Source of the DNA: Nonomuraea dietziae
Lineage (GTDB): Bacteria > Actinomycetota > Actinomycetes > Streptosporangiales > Streptosporangiaceae
Direction of reading: 5' to 3'
Assembly (NCBI RefSeq): GCF_014195505.1
Contig: NZ_JACIBV010000001.1
Span: forward strand, 2,356,001 to 2,420,000
Length of the DNA: 64,000 nucleotides
The notes under the pieces are model-generated. The model saw nothing but the letters and a program-made list of their open reading frames with translations. It did not search any database and was not told the DNA's origin. The position numbers and the translations under genes were made by a program. Positions 16,098 through 24,584 of this stretch are shown here, piece after piece. The first letter of the stretch is position 1, and every line of letters begins with the position of its first letter.

Positions 16098-19000
16098 ATG
16101 CGAACTCACGACGCGGGGCCGGAACTCATCGGCAGGGAGCACCCTGCCGAGCTGCTGCGCGCCGAGATCAGCAGGGTGACGGGCAGCCACGGCGGTCTGG
16201 TGCTCGTCACAGGTGAGGCGGGCATCGGCAAGACCACGCTCGTGACCAGCGCCGCCGAGCAGGCCAGACGGCAGGGCGCGCTCGTGCTGAGCGGCTCGTG
16301 CTGGCACTCCGACGCGGCCCCTGGCTACTGGCCGTGGGTGCAGGTCATCAGGGCGCTGCGGCGCAGCGGCGAGTGGCCCGCGATGGAGGAGGCGGCGGGC
16401 GGGAGCCTGTCCGCGCTGCTGGGCGACGGCGCGCGAGCGGAGGCGGCCGACGCCTTCGAGGTCTACGACGCGGTGACGACCGCGCTGGTGACGCTGTCGC
16501 AGTCGCGTCCTGTGGTCGTGGTCCTCGACGACCTCCACTGGGCCGACGGCGCGTCGCTGAAGCTGCTCGAGTTCGCCGCGCAGCACACCTGGTTCGAGCG
16601 GCTGCTGCTGATCGGCACCTATCGCGACGTGGAGGTCGAGCAGGGCGAGCATCCGCTGGGTCCGCTGCTGTCCCCCCTGGCCGCGCGGGCCACGGTGATC
16701 ACGCTCACCGGCCTCGACCGCGCGCAGGTGGCCGCGCTGGTCACCCGCACGATCGGCCACCGGCCCGACGACGACGTGGTCCAGGAGATCCATCGCCGCA
16801 CAGGGGGCAACCCGTTCTTCGTCGAGCAGACCGCCAGGCTGTGGCGCAGCGGCGGTTCGGTGGCGGCGATCCCTCCGGGTGTGCGCGACACCCTGTGGCG
16901 GCGGCTGTCGCTGCTGCCCGCTCCCGTGGTCAAACTGCTCACCGACGCGGCCGTGCTCGGGCGTGAGTTCCACCGCCAGGTGCTGGCCTCCGTCGCCGCC
17001 GAGCCCGCGGCCCAGGTCGACAGGCTCCTCGCCCAGGCCGCGGCGGCCCGGCTCGTCGGGTCGCAGGGCGGCGGGGTGTTCGCCTTCGCCCACGATCTGG
17101 TCCGCGAGACGCTCTACGACTCCCTCGACCAGGCCGAGCTGCGCGCACGGCACGCGGCCGCCGTCCATGCCCTGCGCGACCTGCCCGCCGCGATGCCGGG
17201 AGAGCTGGCCCGCCACGCCTATCTGGCGGGCGGCGACGTCGATCCCGATCTCGCGGCCGAGCTCCTGGTCGCCGCGGCCAGACAGGCCAACCAGCGGCTG
17301 GCCCTGGAGGAGTCGCGGCTCCACTGGCGCAGGGCGATGGAGCTCGCGGGCGCGGGCGACCCCAGACGGCTGGTCAAGATCGCCCTGGAGTTCGGCAGGC
17401 TCCTCCACCACGCGGGCGAGTCCGAGGAGTCGGCGCGGGCCTTCGACAGGGCTATCGCCGTCGTGCGTGAGCTCGACGACCCCGAGCTGCTGGCCAGAGT
17501 CGCACTCACCCTCTTCCAGACCTGCGGGGCCGAGGAGAGCGGCCGCGGCAGCGTCGCGCTCCTGCGCGAGGCCCACCGCAGCCTCGTCGGCGAACTGCCC
17601 ACCGTCAACCCGTCGCCCGACCGGCTCGCGCAGGACCTCGCCCTGCGGGTGAGCGTTCTGGCCAGGAACAGCTCAGACGACGAGGCGCTGACCTTCGCCC
17701 TGTGGGCTGTGCACGACACCATCTGGGGTCCTGGCACGGCCAGGCAGCGGGTCGAGCTGACCGAGGAGCTGCGCGGGCTCGCCCGGCGCAGGGGCGACGT
17801 CGAGATGGAGCACTTCACCTCCGCGCTGCACTGGGTGGCGCTGCTCGAGCTCGGCGACCCTCGCTTCCACGACCAGTTCCGCCTCTACGTCGCGATGGGC
17901 AAGGCCAGCGACCAGCTCAACATCGGGCTGTCCACCTCGATCGACCAGAGCATCATCGACACCCTCACGGGCAACTTCGCCAGGGCCGAGTCGCTCACAC
18001 GCGAGGTGTCGGAGCTGGGCCACGGCCATGGCCACGCCCACTTCGGCTACATGCTCGAACACCACCGGTGGGCCACGCTGCTGGCGCAGGGGCGCTTCTC
18101 CGAGCTGGAGGAGGTCCACGAGCGCCTGCGCGCGAGCCGCCATCCGTGTCCCGGGCTTCTCGAGGCGCTGTCGGAGTTCAGGCAGGGCGGGGGCGATCCC
18201 GCGCTGTTGCGTGCTGTGCCCGAGCCCGCCGACGACGGCGTGCGCCCCCTGTGGCTGCGGTTCCTTGCCGAGGCGGCGGCGTTCACCCGCGACCCCGACC
18301 TGTGCGCGCAGGCGCGCGAGGCTCTGGAACCTCATCTCGACGAGTGGGCCGTCTCGCTTTACGGCTGGGACGTCAGCGGGCCCGTCATCCTCTGGATGGG
18401 CGCCGTGGAGGCGGCCGAGGAACGGTGGGACGAGGCGATCGCCTCCCTCACCGCCGCCGCCCGCTCGGCCGACCTCCTGCGGGCGCGCCCGTGGTCGATG
18501 GAGGCGAGGCTGCGGCTGGGCGCGGCGCTGACAGCCCGTGGGGGGCCTGGCGACGCGGAGGCCGGCGAGCGCCTCTGGGCACAGGTGGCGGCCGACGCCG
18601 CCGACCTCGGTGTCCGCGACGTCCCCGACCGCCTTGATCGGGTACGGCAGGCGAACGCGAGGCGCGCCTCGGAGCAGGCGATCGAGCGTGACAGCGTGGG
18701 GCACGACGACCGTGCGGCGGACCGGCAGGCAGGCGGCACGGCCACAGGGCAGCCACGGGGCCCGTCCTGGGACCCACCCGGTGCCGCACGTCCCCCGAGC
18801 ACGCCGGAGTCGTCGTCTCCGGTCGGCATGCCCGAGGGCTCGCCTGCCGCGGGCACCTCTTTCCCGGCTGGCCCGCCACCCGCTGACACGCCGTCGGGCT
18901 CCCCTTCCGCCACCGGCTCGTTCGCGACGGGACCACCTGCCGTTGACCCACCCGGAGGCTCGGGTAGCTCACGGGCTTCGGCGGGCTCGCCGGCTTCGGG

Positions 19001-19796
19001 CGCGGGCAGACCGGGCGCTTCAGAAGACTCGTCCGCACTGGATGCGGGCGGCTCGTCAGGCTCGAACCGCTCATCGGCTCTGGGTACGGAGGGCATGTCC
19101 ACTTCGGGCACGGGCAGACCGGCAGGTTCAGGCGACGCGCCTGGTCTGAGTGCGGGCGGCTCGTCTGGTTCGGGCACGCCAGCAGGCTCAGGGGGCACGT
19201 TCGCTCCAGGTGCGGCGGGCTTGTCGGGTTCAGGTGGACAGGGGCTTGTGGGGAACGCGTTCAGGAGGGAGGGGGCCGTTTGGACGCTCTCCTTCGATGG
19301 GCGGACCGTGCACATGCCCGACGCCAAGGGCCTTCGCGACCTCCACACGCTGCTGAGCAGGCCAGGCGCGGAGCTGCCTGCCGTACAGCTGCTCGCTCCT
19401 GAAGGTGGCGACGTGGTGGTGGCCGCCCGGCGGATGGGCGGCGACCCCGTACTCGACGAAGAGGCCAAGGCCCGCTACCGCAGCCACCTGACCCGGCTGG
19501 ACGAGGAGACCGAACGCGCCCTGGAGCTGGGCGACGATAGGCGGGCGGCGGAGCTCGACAGGGAGCGCGAGGCGCTGCTGTCGGAGCTGCGCCTGGCAGC
19601 GGGCCTCGGCGGGAGGGCACGCCGACTCGGCGACGAGGCGGAACGCGCCCGCAAGACGGTCACCGCACGCATCCGCGATGTGTTGCGCAAACTCGACAGC
19701 CTCCACCCCGCCCTCGCCGCGCACCTCCGCGCCACCGTCTCCACAGGCGCCACCTGCCGCTACGACCCCCGCCCGACCACCAACTGGCACCTCTAG
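16098..19796 (+). CDS. Large AAA/LuxR-type ATPase regulator with a Gly/Ser/Pro linker and a C-terminal coiled-coil/HTH-like region
   Basis: A 1,232-aa predicted STAND-like ATPase. Walker A is GEAGIGKTT (residues 39-47) and the Walker B region is VVVVLDDLHWAD (about 140-152). An Arg/Ala-rich helical TPR-like region follows (about 300-850). Residues ~867-1052 are a low-complexity Gly/Ser/Pro/Ala linker. The last ~180 residues form a separate module containing WTLSFDGRTVHMPDAKGLRDL, a charged coiled coil and ARKTVTARIRDVLRKLDSLHP. I recognise this C-terminus from other actinobacterial AAA regulators, where it replaces the usual LuxR HTH. The target genes are unknown. TACCTT lies 9 nt before the ATG. 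Confidence 0.8.
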   Translation: MRTHDAGPELIGREHPAELLRAEISRVTGSHGGLVLVTGEAGIGKTTLVTSAAEQARRQGALVLSGSCWHSDAAPGYWPWVQVIRALRRSGEWPAMEEAAGGSLSALLGDGARAEAADAFEVYDAVTTALVTLSQSRPVVVVLDDLHWADGASLKLLEFAAQHTWFERLLLIGTYRDVEVEQGEHPLGPLLSPLAARATVITLTGLDRAQVAALVTRTIGHRPDDDVVQEIHRRTGGNPFFVEQTARLWRSGGSVAAIPPGVRDTLWRRLSLLPAPVVKLLTDAAVLGREFHRQVLASVAAEPAAQVDRLLAQAAAARLVGSQGGGVFAFAHDLVRETLYDSLDQAELRARHAAAVHALRDLPAAMPGELARHAYLAGGDVDPDLAAELLVAAARQANQRLALEESRLHWRRAMELAGAGDPRRLVKIALEFGRLLHHAGESEESARAFDRAIAVVRELDDPELLARVALTLFQTCGAEESGRGSVALLREAHRSLVGELPTVNPSPDRLAQDLALRVSVLARNSSDDEALTFALWAVHDTIWGPGTARQRVELTEELRGLARRRGDVEMEHFTSALHWVALLELGDPRFHDQFRLYVAMGKASDQLNIGLSTSIDQSIIDTLTGNFARAESLTREVSELGHGHGHAHFGYMLEHHRWATLLAQGRFSELEEVHERLRASRHPCPGLLEALSEFRQGGGDPALLRAVPEPADDGVRPLWLRFLAEAAAFTRDPDLCAQAREALEPHLDEWAVSLYGWDVSGPVILWMGAVEAAEERWDEAIASLTAAARSADLLRARPWSMEARLRLGAALTARGGPGDAEAGERLWAQVAADAADLGVRDVPDRLDRVRQANARRASEQAIERDSVGHDDRAADRQAGGTATGQPRGPSWDPPGAARPPSTPESSSPVGMPEGSPAAGTSFPAGPPPADTPSGSPSATGSFATGPPAVDPPGGSGSSRASAGSPASGAGRPGASEDSSALDAGGSSGSNRSSALGTEGMSTSGTGRPAGSGDAPGLSAGGSSGSGTPAGSGGTFAPGAAGLSGSGGQGLVGNAFRREGAVWTLSFDGRTVHMPDAKGLRDLHTLLSRPGAELPAVQLLAPEGGDVVVAARRMGGDPVLDEEAKARYRSHLTRLDEETERALELGDDRRAAELDREREALLSELRLAAGLGGRARRLGDEAERARKTVTARIRDVLRKLDSLHPALAAHLRATVSTGATCRYDPRPTTNWHL

Positions 19797-19966
19797 CCTC
19801 GTAATCATCGATTTCACGAGGAAGCCGCTCAAACACCTGGAGGACCTGGACGACCAGGCCCTCCGAACGGTGTGCCTGGCGCTCCGGCCCACCGAACAGC
19901 GGCTCCGACGCTCCGACCCACCAAACGGTGCCTGGCGGTCCGGCCTCCGAGCGGTGTGCCTGTAGT

Positions 19967-20015
19967 CCAGATCCCTCGGGTGGTGGGGACTGGTGGTCGA
20001 GGCCCTCAGAACCGT
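19967..20015. repeat. Dispersed repeat, copy A
   Basis: About 49 bp beginning CCAGATCCCTCGGG and ending CTCAGAACCGT. A related copy at 23643-23690 shares both ends exactly, with a diverged middle. The two copies bracket the HxlR/imine-reductase island. Confidence 0.6.
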
Positions 20016-20360
20016 GGGCTGGTAGGCCAGGCCCCCTCGGTGGTGGGACTGACACGTTATTGCGAATATGAGTAACGATCGCTGGGTTAGGAGGCCTGGA
20101 CCGTGAGCTCGCAGCGCGGCCTGCATGGGTCATGACGCCTTCTTCCGGCGACTGCATGTCTGCGTGGCTGTGCGTACGTCGGCTGACGATCACGCGGGAC
20201 AAGGCGAACGGGCCGCACCCTGGTGGCCGGTCGCGCCCTGGTGGCCGGGGCCGCGCGGCGGCAAGCGGCTCAAGGGGAAGTGGTCCGTCATAACGTCTGG
20301 TCCCGGCCGACCAGGTGGCTCACTCCTGGCTTCCGCAGAGTCTCAGGGTCATCGCCGCCG

Positions 20361-20450
20361 GACAAACCACGTTCCGTTCCTCTGGCACCGGAGAAACCAC
20401 GTTCCGTTCCTCTGGCACCGGAGGAACCAGGTTCGATTCCTCGGGCAACC
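20361..20450. repeat. 30-bp tandem repeat, three copies
   Basis: Three contiguous 30-bp units start at 20361, 20391 and 20421. Units 1 and 2 differ at one base; unit 3 matches unit 2 at 23 of 30 positions. The unit core is CCACGTTCCGTTCCTCTGGC. There are no spacers, so this is not a CRISPR array. Confidence 0.85.
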
Positions 20451-20592
20451 GTCGTCCTACCGGTACCCCGCGCTGCCTGCGGTAGCCACTTTTTTGTGGG
20501 TACTTGTCGACCGGGCCAGGAGGGCCTGAAGCTTGGTCGTGCGGGCCGGAAACGCCCTTGGATCCAGATAAGACGGGGAGGTTGGCGGTGTC

Positions 20593-20943
20593 TCAGGAGA
20601 CCAGTTGGGACTCGGCCAGCTTCTCCAGACGGCGATGGCCCCAATCGGAAAGCGGTCCCAGCGCTTCGGAGAGCTCGCGACCGAACGCGGTCAGGGAGTA
20701 CACGGTCTTCAGGGGCCGTACATCGTGTACCTCCCGGTGGATCAGTCCGTCGGTCTCCATCTCCCGCAGCGTCTGAGTCAGCACCTTCTCGGTGAGGCCC
20801 GGCAGGCGCCGGCGCAGCTCGCCCGGACGGTGCGGACCGGACTCCAAGGCCCACAGCAGAGTCGACTTCCACTTGCCGTCGATCACGGCGATCGCGGCGG
20901 TCACTCCGCAGACGTTCGGGTCCTGGGCACGGCTCCGCGTCAT
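20593..20943 (-). CDS. HxlR-family transcriptional regulator (module 1)
   Basis: A ~116-aa winged-helix regulator of the HxlR family. The N-terminal Cys (NVCGVTAAIAVIDGKWK) is typical, as is the wing PLKTVYSLTAFG. Some HxlR proteins sense quinones, aldehydes or oxidants through this Cys. Three in-frame ATGs lie at 20955, 20949 and 20943. GGGGA is best spaced for 20943, which I chose. It is divergent from the frameshifted imine-reductase-like gene across only ~47 bp, the usual layout of an HxlR regulator and its target. Confidence 0.85.
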   Translation of the reverse strand: MTRSRAQDPNVCGVTAAIAVIDGKWKSTLLWALESGPHRPGELRRRLPGLTEKVLTQTLREMETDGLIHREVHDVRPLKTVYSLTAFGRELSEALGPLSDWGHRRLEKLAESQLVS

Positions 20944-20990
20944 TTTCATCCCCATTCGTAACCGTTTTGCTTATTTTCGAGGAGTTAGGC

Positions 20991-21877
20991 ATGACCTCGC
21001 ACATTGAACAGTCTGCCGTCACCGTGCTCGGCCTGGGGCCGATGGGCCGGGCGCTGGCCAGAGCCTTTCTGGATGCCGGGCTGCGGACCACGGTCTGGAA
21101 TCGGACGCCGGGCAAGGACCGGGAGCTGGTCGAGCGGGGCGCGGTCGGCGCCCGATCGCCCGAAGAGGCGGTCGCCGCGAGCAGGCTGACCGTGGTCTGC
21201 GTGGTGAACTACGACGCGGCGGACGCCGTCGTGCGGCGCGGTGCGGTGACCGACGCGCTCAAGGGGCGCACGGTCGTGAACCTGACGCCGACACCCCCGA
21301 TCGAGCCCGGGACACCGCAGTCTGGGCGGCCGAGCACGGCATCGGGTACCTGGACGGTGCGATCATGACGCCGACCACGACCATCGGCACACCGGCCGGA
21401 GTCTTCCTCCACAGCGGCCCTGAGGCGCTGTACCGCGAGCACCGGCCAGTGCTGGACGCCCTGGGCGGCACCCACACCCACCTCGGTGAGGACGTCGGCC
21501 GGGCCGCTGCGTACGACATCGCCTTGCTCGACATCTTCTGGACCGCGATGGCTGGTTACGCGCACGCGTTGGCGGTGGCCAGAGCCGAGGGGGTCAGCGC
21601 ACGGGAGCTGGCACCGTTCGCCAAGGGCATCGGCGCGATCCTTCCGCCGATCTTCGAACTGGGCGCGGACGATGTGGACAGCGGGCGGTTCTCCGGTGAG
21701 GACAACCCGATCACGTCGGCGGTGTCGTCCATGGCCCATATCGTCCACACCTCCGAGGCTCACGGCATCGACGCGAGCGTGATGCGTGCGGCTGAAGGCT
21801 TGGCTCGCCGCGCCATCGGGCGTGGCCACGGCACGGACGGGTTCCTCCGGATCACCGACATCATGAACCCCCGCTGA
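20991..21877 (+). pseudogene. Frameshifted imine reductase-like NAD(P)-dependent oxidoreductase (module 1)
   Basis: A single gene split over two frames. The start is ATG 20991 with GAGGAG upstream, and the Rossmann motif is VLGLGPMGRALARAF. The first frame continues to about 21303, where the protein should read into ARDTAVWAAEHGIGYLDG. That sequence is present one base out of register, consistent with loss of one G near 21303-21306. The second frame runs to 21877 and keeps the C-terminal helical domain, including the Asp in AAYDIALLDIF expected at the IRED catalytic position. The intact paralogue at 22529 confirms the expected join. It is either a real inactivating mutation or a sequencing error. 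Confidence 0.85.
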
Positions 21878-21944
21878 GAAGGCGTTCCTGCACCGTCCCT
21901 TCAGGGACGCGGCCCGGGCCGGCTCACTGCGGTCACGCCCTTTC

Positions 21945-21982
21945 AAGCGCTCGCTTCGCCCGCTTGGGCGGAGTGAGCGCTT
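21945..21982. terminator. Bidirectional hairpin between module 1 and the second HxlR gene
   Basis: A 17-bp stem (21945-21961 with 21966-21982) including two G-U wobbles, closed by a GCTT tetraloop. It lies between the ends of two converging genes, with no U-tract on either side, as is common for actinobacterial terminators. Confidence 0.6.
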
Positions 21983-22025
21983 GTGGGCGCGCCTTGGCTG
22001 GACCCCTTGCCGCAGCAGGCCGACG

Positions 22026-22373
22026 TCAGCCACGGGGAATGGCCTCGATGGTTCGCATGTGCTTCTCGCCCCAATCGCCCAGCGGTATGAGGGCGGTGTT
22101 GAGCGAGTGGCCGAACTCGGTCAGGGAGTACTCCACTTTCGGCGGGACCTGGTGGTGGACCTCGCGATGGACCAGACCGTAGGTCTCCATCTCTCGCAAC
22201 TGCTGGATCAGCATCTTCTCGCTGATTCCTGGCACCGACCTCTTCAACTCCCCGAACCGCAGGGGTGCGTAGTGAAGCGCCCACAGGATCAGCGCTTTCC
22301 ACTTGCCGCCCACGACGTCGACGGCGGCGTCGAGCCCGCACGTGTAACCCTGTTTCTTCAACACCGACTCCAC
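22026..22373 (-). CDS. HxlR-family transcriptional regulator (module 2)
   Basis: A ~115-aa HxlR regulator with the family pattern (Cys in YTCGLDAAVDVVGGKWK, wing PPKVEYSLTEFG). The start is uncertain: GTG 22373 is used here, and GTG 22364 or the following TTG also fit, the latter with GGAG six bases upstream. It is divergent from the intact imine-reductase-like gene. The inverted repeat AGTACCT-N11-AGGTACT lies between them. It is a diverged paralogue of the regulator at 20593. Confidence 0.85.
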   Translation of the reverse strand: MESVLKKQGYTCGLDAAVDVVGGKWKALILWALHYAPLRFGELKRSVPGISEKMLIQQLREMETYGLVHREVHHQVPPKVEYSLTEFGHSLNTALIPLGDWGEKHMRTIEAIPRG

Positions 22374-22388
22374 ACTTACGAAAGGACC

Positions 22389-22413
22389 AGTACCTGAGAA
22401 AATAGTAGGTACT
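22389..22413. promoter_or_regulatory. Inverted repeat, candidate HxlR operator
   Basis: AGTACCT (22389-22395) and AGGTACT (22407-22413) form a perfect 7-bp inverted repeat with an 11-bp AT-rich spacer. It sits just upstream of the module 2 HxlR gene, in the divergent intergenic region. Operators of known HxlR proteins such as YodB use TACT/AGTA half-sites of this kind. Confidence 0.5.
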
Positions 22414-22528
22414 TGAGGAAAGTCCAGTGGACGGCCAGCATCGAACGTGCCCCGAAGCCCCCCCGCATCCGGGACCGGGGCGTGCGCATATGGGCATCGG
22501 ATGAACCGACCTTGGACTGGAGTAAGAC

Positions 22529-23419
22529 ATGGAAGACGCCAACCGCACACCGGTGACGGTCATCGGACTCGGCGCGATGGGAAGAGCGCTGGCGGGTGCG
22601 TTCCTGGACAACGGTCACCCCACGACCGTCTGGAACCGCTCGATCGGCAAGGCGGAGGAACTGGCCGTGCGGGGCGCGACCGTGGCCAACACCGTGGACG
22701 AGGCGATCGCCGCGAGTCCGGTCGTGGTGATCTGCGTGCTCGACTACGCCGTCGTGCACGAGATCCTCGGCCCGCTGTCCGGCTCGATCGCGGGCCGTAC
22801 CTTGGTCAACCTCACCAACGGCACACCGAAGCAGGCGCGCGAGGCGGCCGAATGGGCCGCCGGGTACGGGGCGGATTATCTGGATGGCGGCATCATGGCC
22901 GTGCCCGTGATGATCGGGCGCCCCGAGGCGGTCATCCTCTACAGCGGATCGGCCGGTGCCTTCGGCGTCCACGAGCGCGCCCTTGGCGCGCTGGGCACGG
23001 CCACGTACCTGAACGCGGACGCCGGCCACGCCTCGCTGTACGACCTGGCGCTGCTGGCCGCCATGTACGGCATGTTCGGCGGCGTCTATCAGGCTGCCGC
23101 CATGGTCGGCTCGGAGAAGGTCCCCGCAGCGGAGTTCGCCCCGATGGTGGTCTCGTGGCTCAACGCCATGACCGCCGCCCTTCCCGCCGTAGCCGAGGCC
23201 ATGGACGCCGGCGACGGCGCCGACGACGACGACTCGAACCTGCAGATGCAGGCGGTGAGCTTCGCCAACATCCTCAGTGCGAGCAGGGAACAAGGCATCA
23301 GCACCGCACTGCTGGAACCCATGCAGGCCCTGCTCGACCGGGCTGTCGCCGCACAGCGTGGAGGAGCCGGAACGCCGAGCCTGATCGCTATGCTGCGCAC
23401 CGATCCTGTCCCGGCCTGA
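22529..23419 (+). CDS. Imine reductase-like NAD(P)-dependent oxidoreductase (module 2, intact)
   Basis: A 296-aa protein of the 6-phosphogluconate/beta-hydroxyacid dehydrogenase superfamily, closest in layout to imine reductases. The N-terminal Rossmann motif is VIGLGAMGRALAGAF, followed by TVWNRS, which favours NADPH. The C-terminal helical domain carries an Asp in LYDLALLAAMYG at the position of the proton-donor Asp of many IREDs. GGAG lies six bases before the ATG. It probably reduces a cyclic imine or related C=N/C=O substrate. The adjacent HxlR gene is the likely regulator. Confidence 0.82.
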   Translation: MEDANRTPVTVIGLGAMGRALAGAFLDNGHPTTVWNRSIGKAEELAVRGATVANTVDEAIAASPVVVICVLDYAVVHEILGPLSGSIAGRTLVNLTNGTPKQAREAAEWAAGYGADYLDGGIMAVPVMIGRPEAVILYSGSAGAFGVHERALGALGTATYLNADAGHASLYDLALLAAMYGMFGGVYQAAAMVGSEKVPAAEFAPMVVSWLNAMTAALPAVAEAMDAGDGADDDDSNLQMQAVSFANILSASREQGISTALLEPMQALLDRAVAAQRGGAGTPSLIAMLRTDPVPA

Positions 23420-23735
23420 CAGGCGACCTGCCGGGCCCGCTCGGATCTGGTGGTCTCCGCCCGGACGGTGGATCAGGCAGGAGGCGGGATCGAAGTCGCC
23501 GACCTCCAGGTGGACGAGCTTTTCACGGCGCAGCTGAATCGTGGCGCTGGCCAACCCGTACCCGAATCGAGGGGCACGGGCTTGGCGATACGAGGGTTCG
23601 GCCGTTCGTGCGAGTCGCCGATCCATGCGACTGGCCGGCAGACCAGATCCCTCGGGCGATGGAGCCGGCGGTCCGGATTCTCAGAACCGTCAGATTCTCC
23701 GGGCGGGGCCCGAGGGTTCGGGTCTCCGGGTGGGG
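23420..23735. other. 316-bp gap with a repeat copy and a possible gene remnant
   Basis: No intact gene. On the minus strand, 23626-23490 encodes a protein-like but start-less and truncated stretch (TIQLRREKLVHLEVGDFDP) that may be a decayed gene end; I cannot assign it. The right part holds dispersed repeat copy B and a GC-rich run, CCGAGGGTTCGGGTCTCC, before the ABC permease gene. Confidence 0.5.
23643..23690. repeat. Dispersed repeat, copy B
   Basis: About 48 bp sharing CCAGATCCCTCGGG at its start and CTCAGAACCGT at its end with copy A at 19967. The middle has diverged. It marks the right side of the HxlR/imine-reductase island. Confidence 0.6.
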
Positions 23736-24584
23736 CTACTTGCGGTTGTACAGGCGCATGGTCAGGGAGCCGAAGATCGCGATCAGGGCGACGCCCGCGA
23801 TCAGGACCCAGCCGAGTTCGGCGACGTTCGGCTGGCCCGACATCAGCGAGCGGACCGAGGCCACCAGGTGGCTGATCGGGTTGATGTGCACCACGAAGAC
23901 CTGCAGCCAGCCCGGCATCGTGCTCGGGTCGACGAAGACGTTGCTGAGGAAGGTCAGCGGGAACAGCACCATCATGCTCCACCCCATCACCGACTTCTCG
24001 CTGCGCAGGAGGAGGCCGAGCATGGTCCACAGCCAGGAGAAGGCGAAGGAGAAGCCGACCAGCACCGCGATGCCCGCCGCCGCCCCCGCGATGCCGCCCG
24101 CGGGACGGAAGCCGAGGATCAGTCCGACGATGAGGATCACGACCGAGGCCATCACGTAGCGGAGCATGTCGCCCAGCAGGTAGCCGACCATGGGCGAGGG
24201 CCGCCAGATCGGCAGCGTGCGGAAGCGGTCGAACACGCCCCGCTCGATGTCCTTGTTGACCTCGATGCCGGTGTACATGGTGATCATCACGACGCTCTGG
24301 ACCATGATGCCGGGCAGGACGAACTGGAGGTACTGCCCAGGCGAGCCCGCCAGCGCCCCGCCGAACAGGAAGGTGAACATCAACGTCATCATGATCGGGA
24401 AAGCCGTGACGTCGAAGAGCTGTTCGGGGACGTGCTTGATCTTGAGCATCGCCCGCCAGCCGAAGGTGACCGACGCCGACAGCGCGCTCGGGCGCGGCGG
24501 GCGGGAGGAGGGGGCGAGAACGGTGCCGAGGGTCTCGGCCACCGGCACGTAGGCGGTGGTGGATGCTGAGGTGTCCGTGCTCAT
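23736..24584 (-). CDS. ABC-2 type permease, DrrB-like drug exporter subunit
   Basis: A 282-aa membrane subunit with six hydrophobic helices after a ~55-aa cytoplasmic N-terminus. DrrB-family stretches include [17 protein letters not shown] and [19 protein letters not shown]. Its start overlaps the ATPase stop in ATGA, so the two are co-translated. Together they resemble the daunorubicin exporter DrrAB; the exported compound here is unknown, and no biosynthetic genes are adjacent. Confidence 0.88.
   Translation of the reverse strand: MSTDTSASTTAYVPVAETLGTVLAPSSRPPRPSALSASVTFGWRAMLKIKHVPEQLFDVTAFPIMMTLMFTFLFGGALAGSPGQYLQFVLPGIMVQSVVMITMYTGIEVNKDIERGVFDRFRTLPIWRPSPMVGYLLGDMLRYVMASVVILIVGLILGFRPAGGIAGAAAGIAVLVGFSFAFSWLWTMLGLLLRSEKSVMGWSMMVLFPLTFLSNVFVDPSTMPGWLQVFVVHINPISHLVASVRSLMSGQPNVAELGWVLIAGVALIAIFGSLTMRLYNRK

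Larger units (their letters stand above)
19797..20592. other. 796-bp gene-free stretch with degenerate repeats
   Basis: No convincing gene is seen on either strand. The left third (19855-20035) holds four degenerate copies of a unit around CCTCCGAACGGTGTGCCTGG, near 19860, 19917, 19944 and 20003. An AT-rich patch carries an imperfect inverted repeat, GTTATT (20056-20061) and AGTAAC (20071-20076). The right third has a 30-bp tandem repeat (20361-20450). The composition suggests decayed or acquired DNA at the edge of the HxlR/imine-reductase island. Confidence 0.6.

Noticed and set aside
20429..20445. T-loop-like GGTTCGATTCC suggesting a tRNA remnant
   Set aside because: It is the third, diverged unit of a 30-bp tandem repeat. 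The flanks do not form a T-stem and no acceptor or anticodon arm is found.
20361..20450. CRISPR array
   Set aside because: The units are contiguous without spacers and there are no cas genes in the window.
20593..23419. Genomic island with integrase or attachment site
   Set aside because: The region looks acquired or duplicated, but no integrase, tRNA end or att-like direct repeat is present.
22376..23626. 416-codon minus-strand frame opposite the imine reductase
   Set aside because: Antisense to a clearly coding gene. Only its first ~45 codons outside the gene look protein-like, and they are reported separately as a weak remnant.
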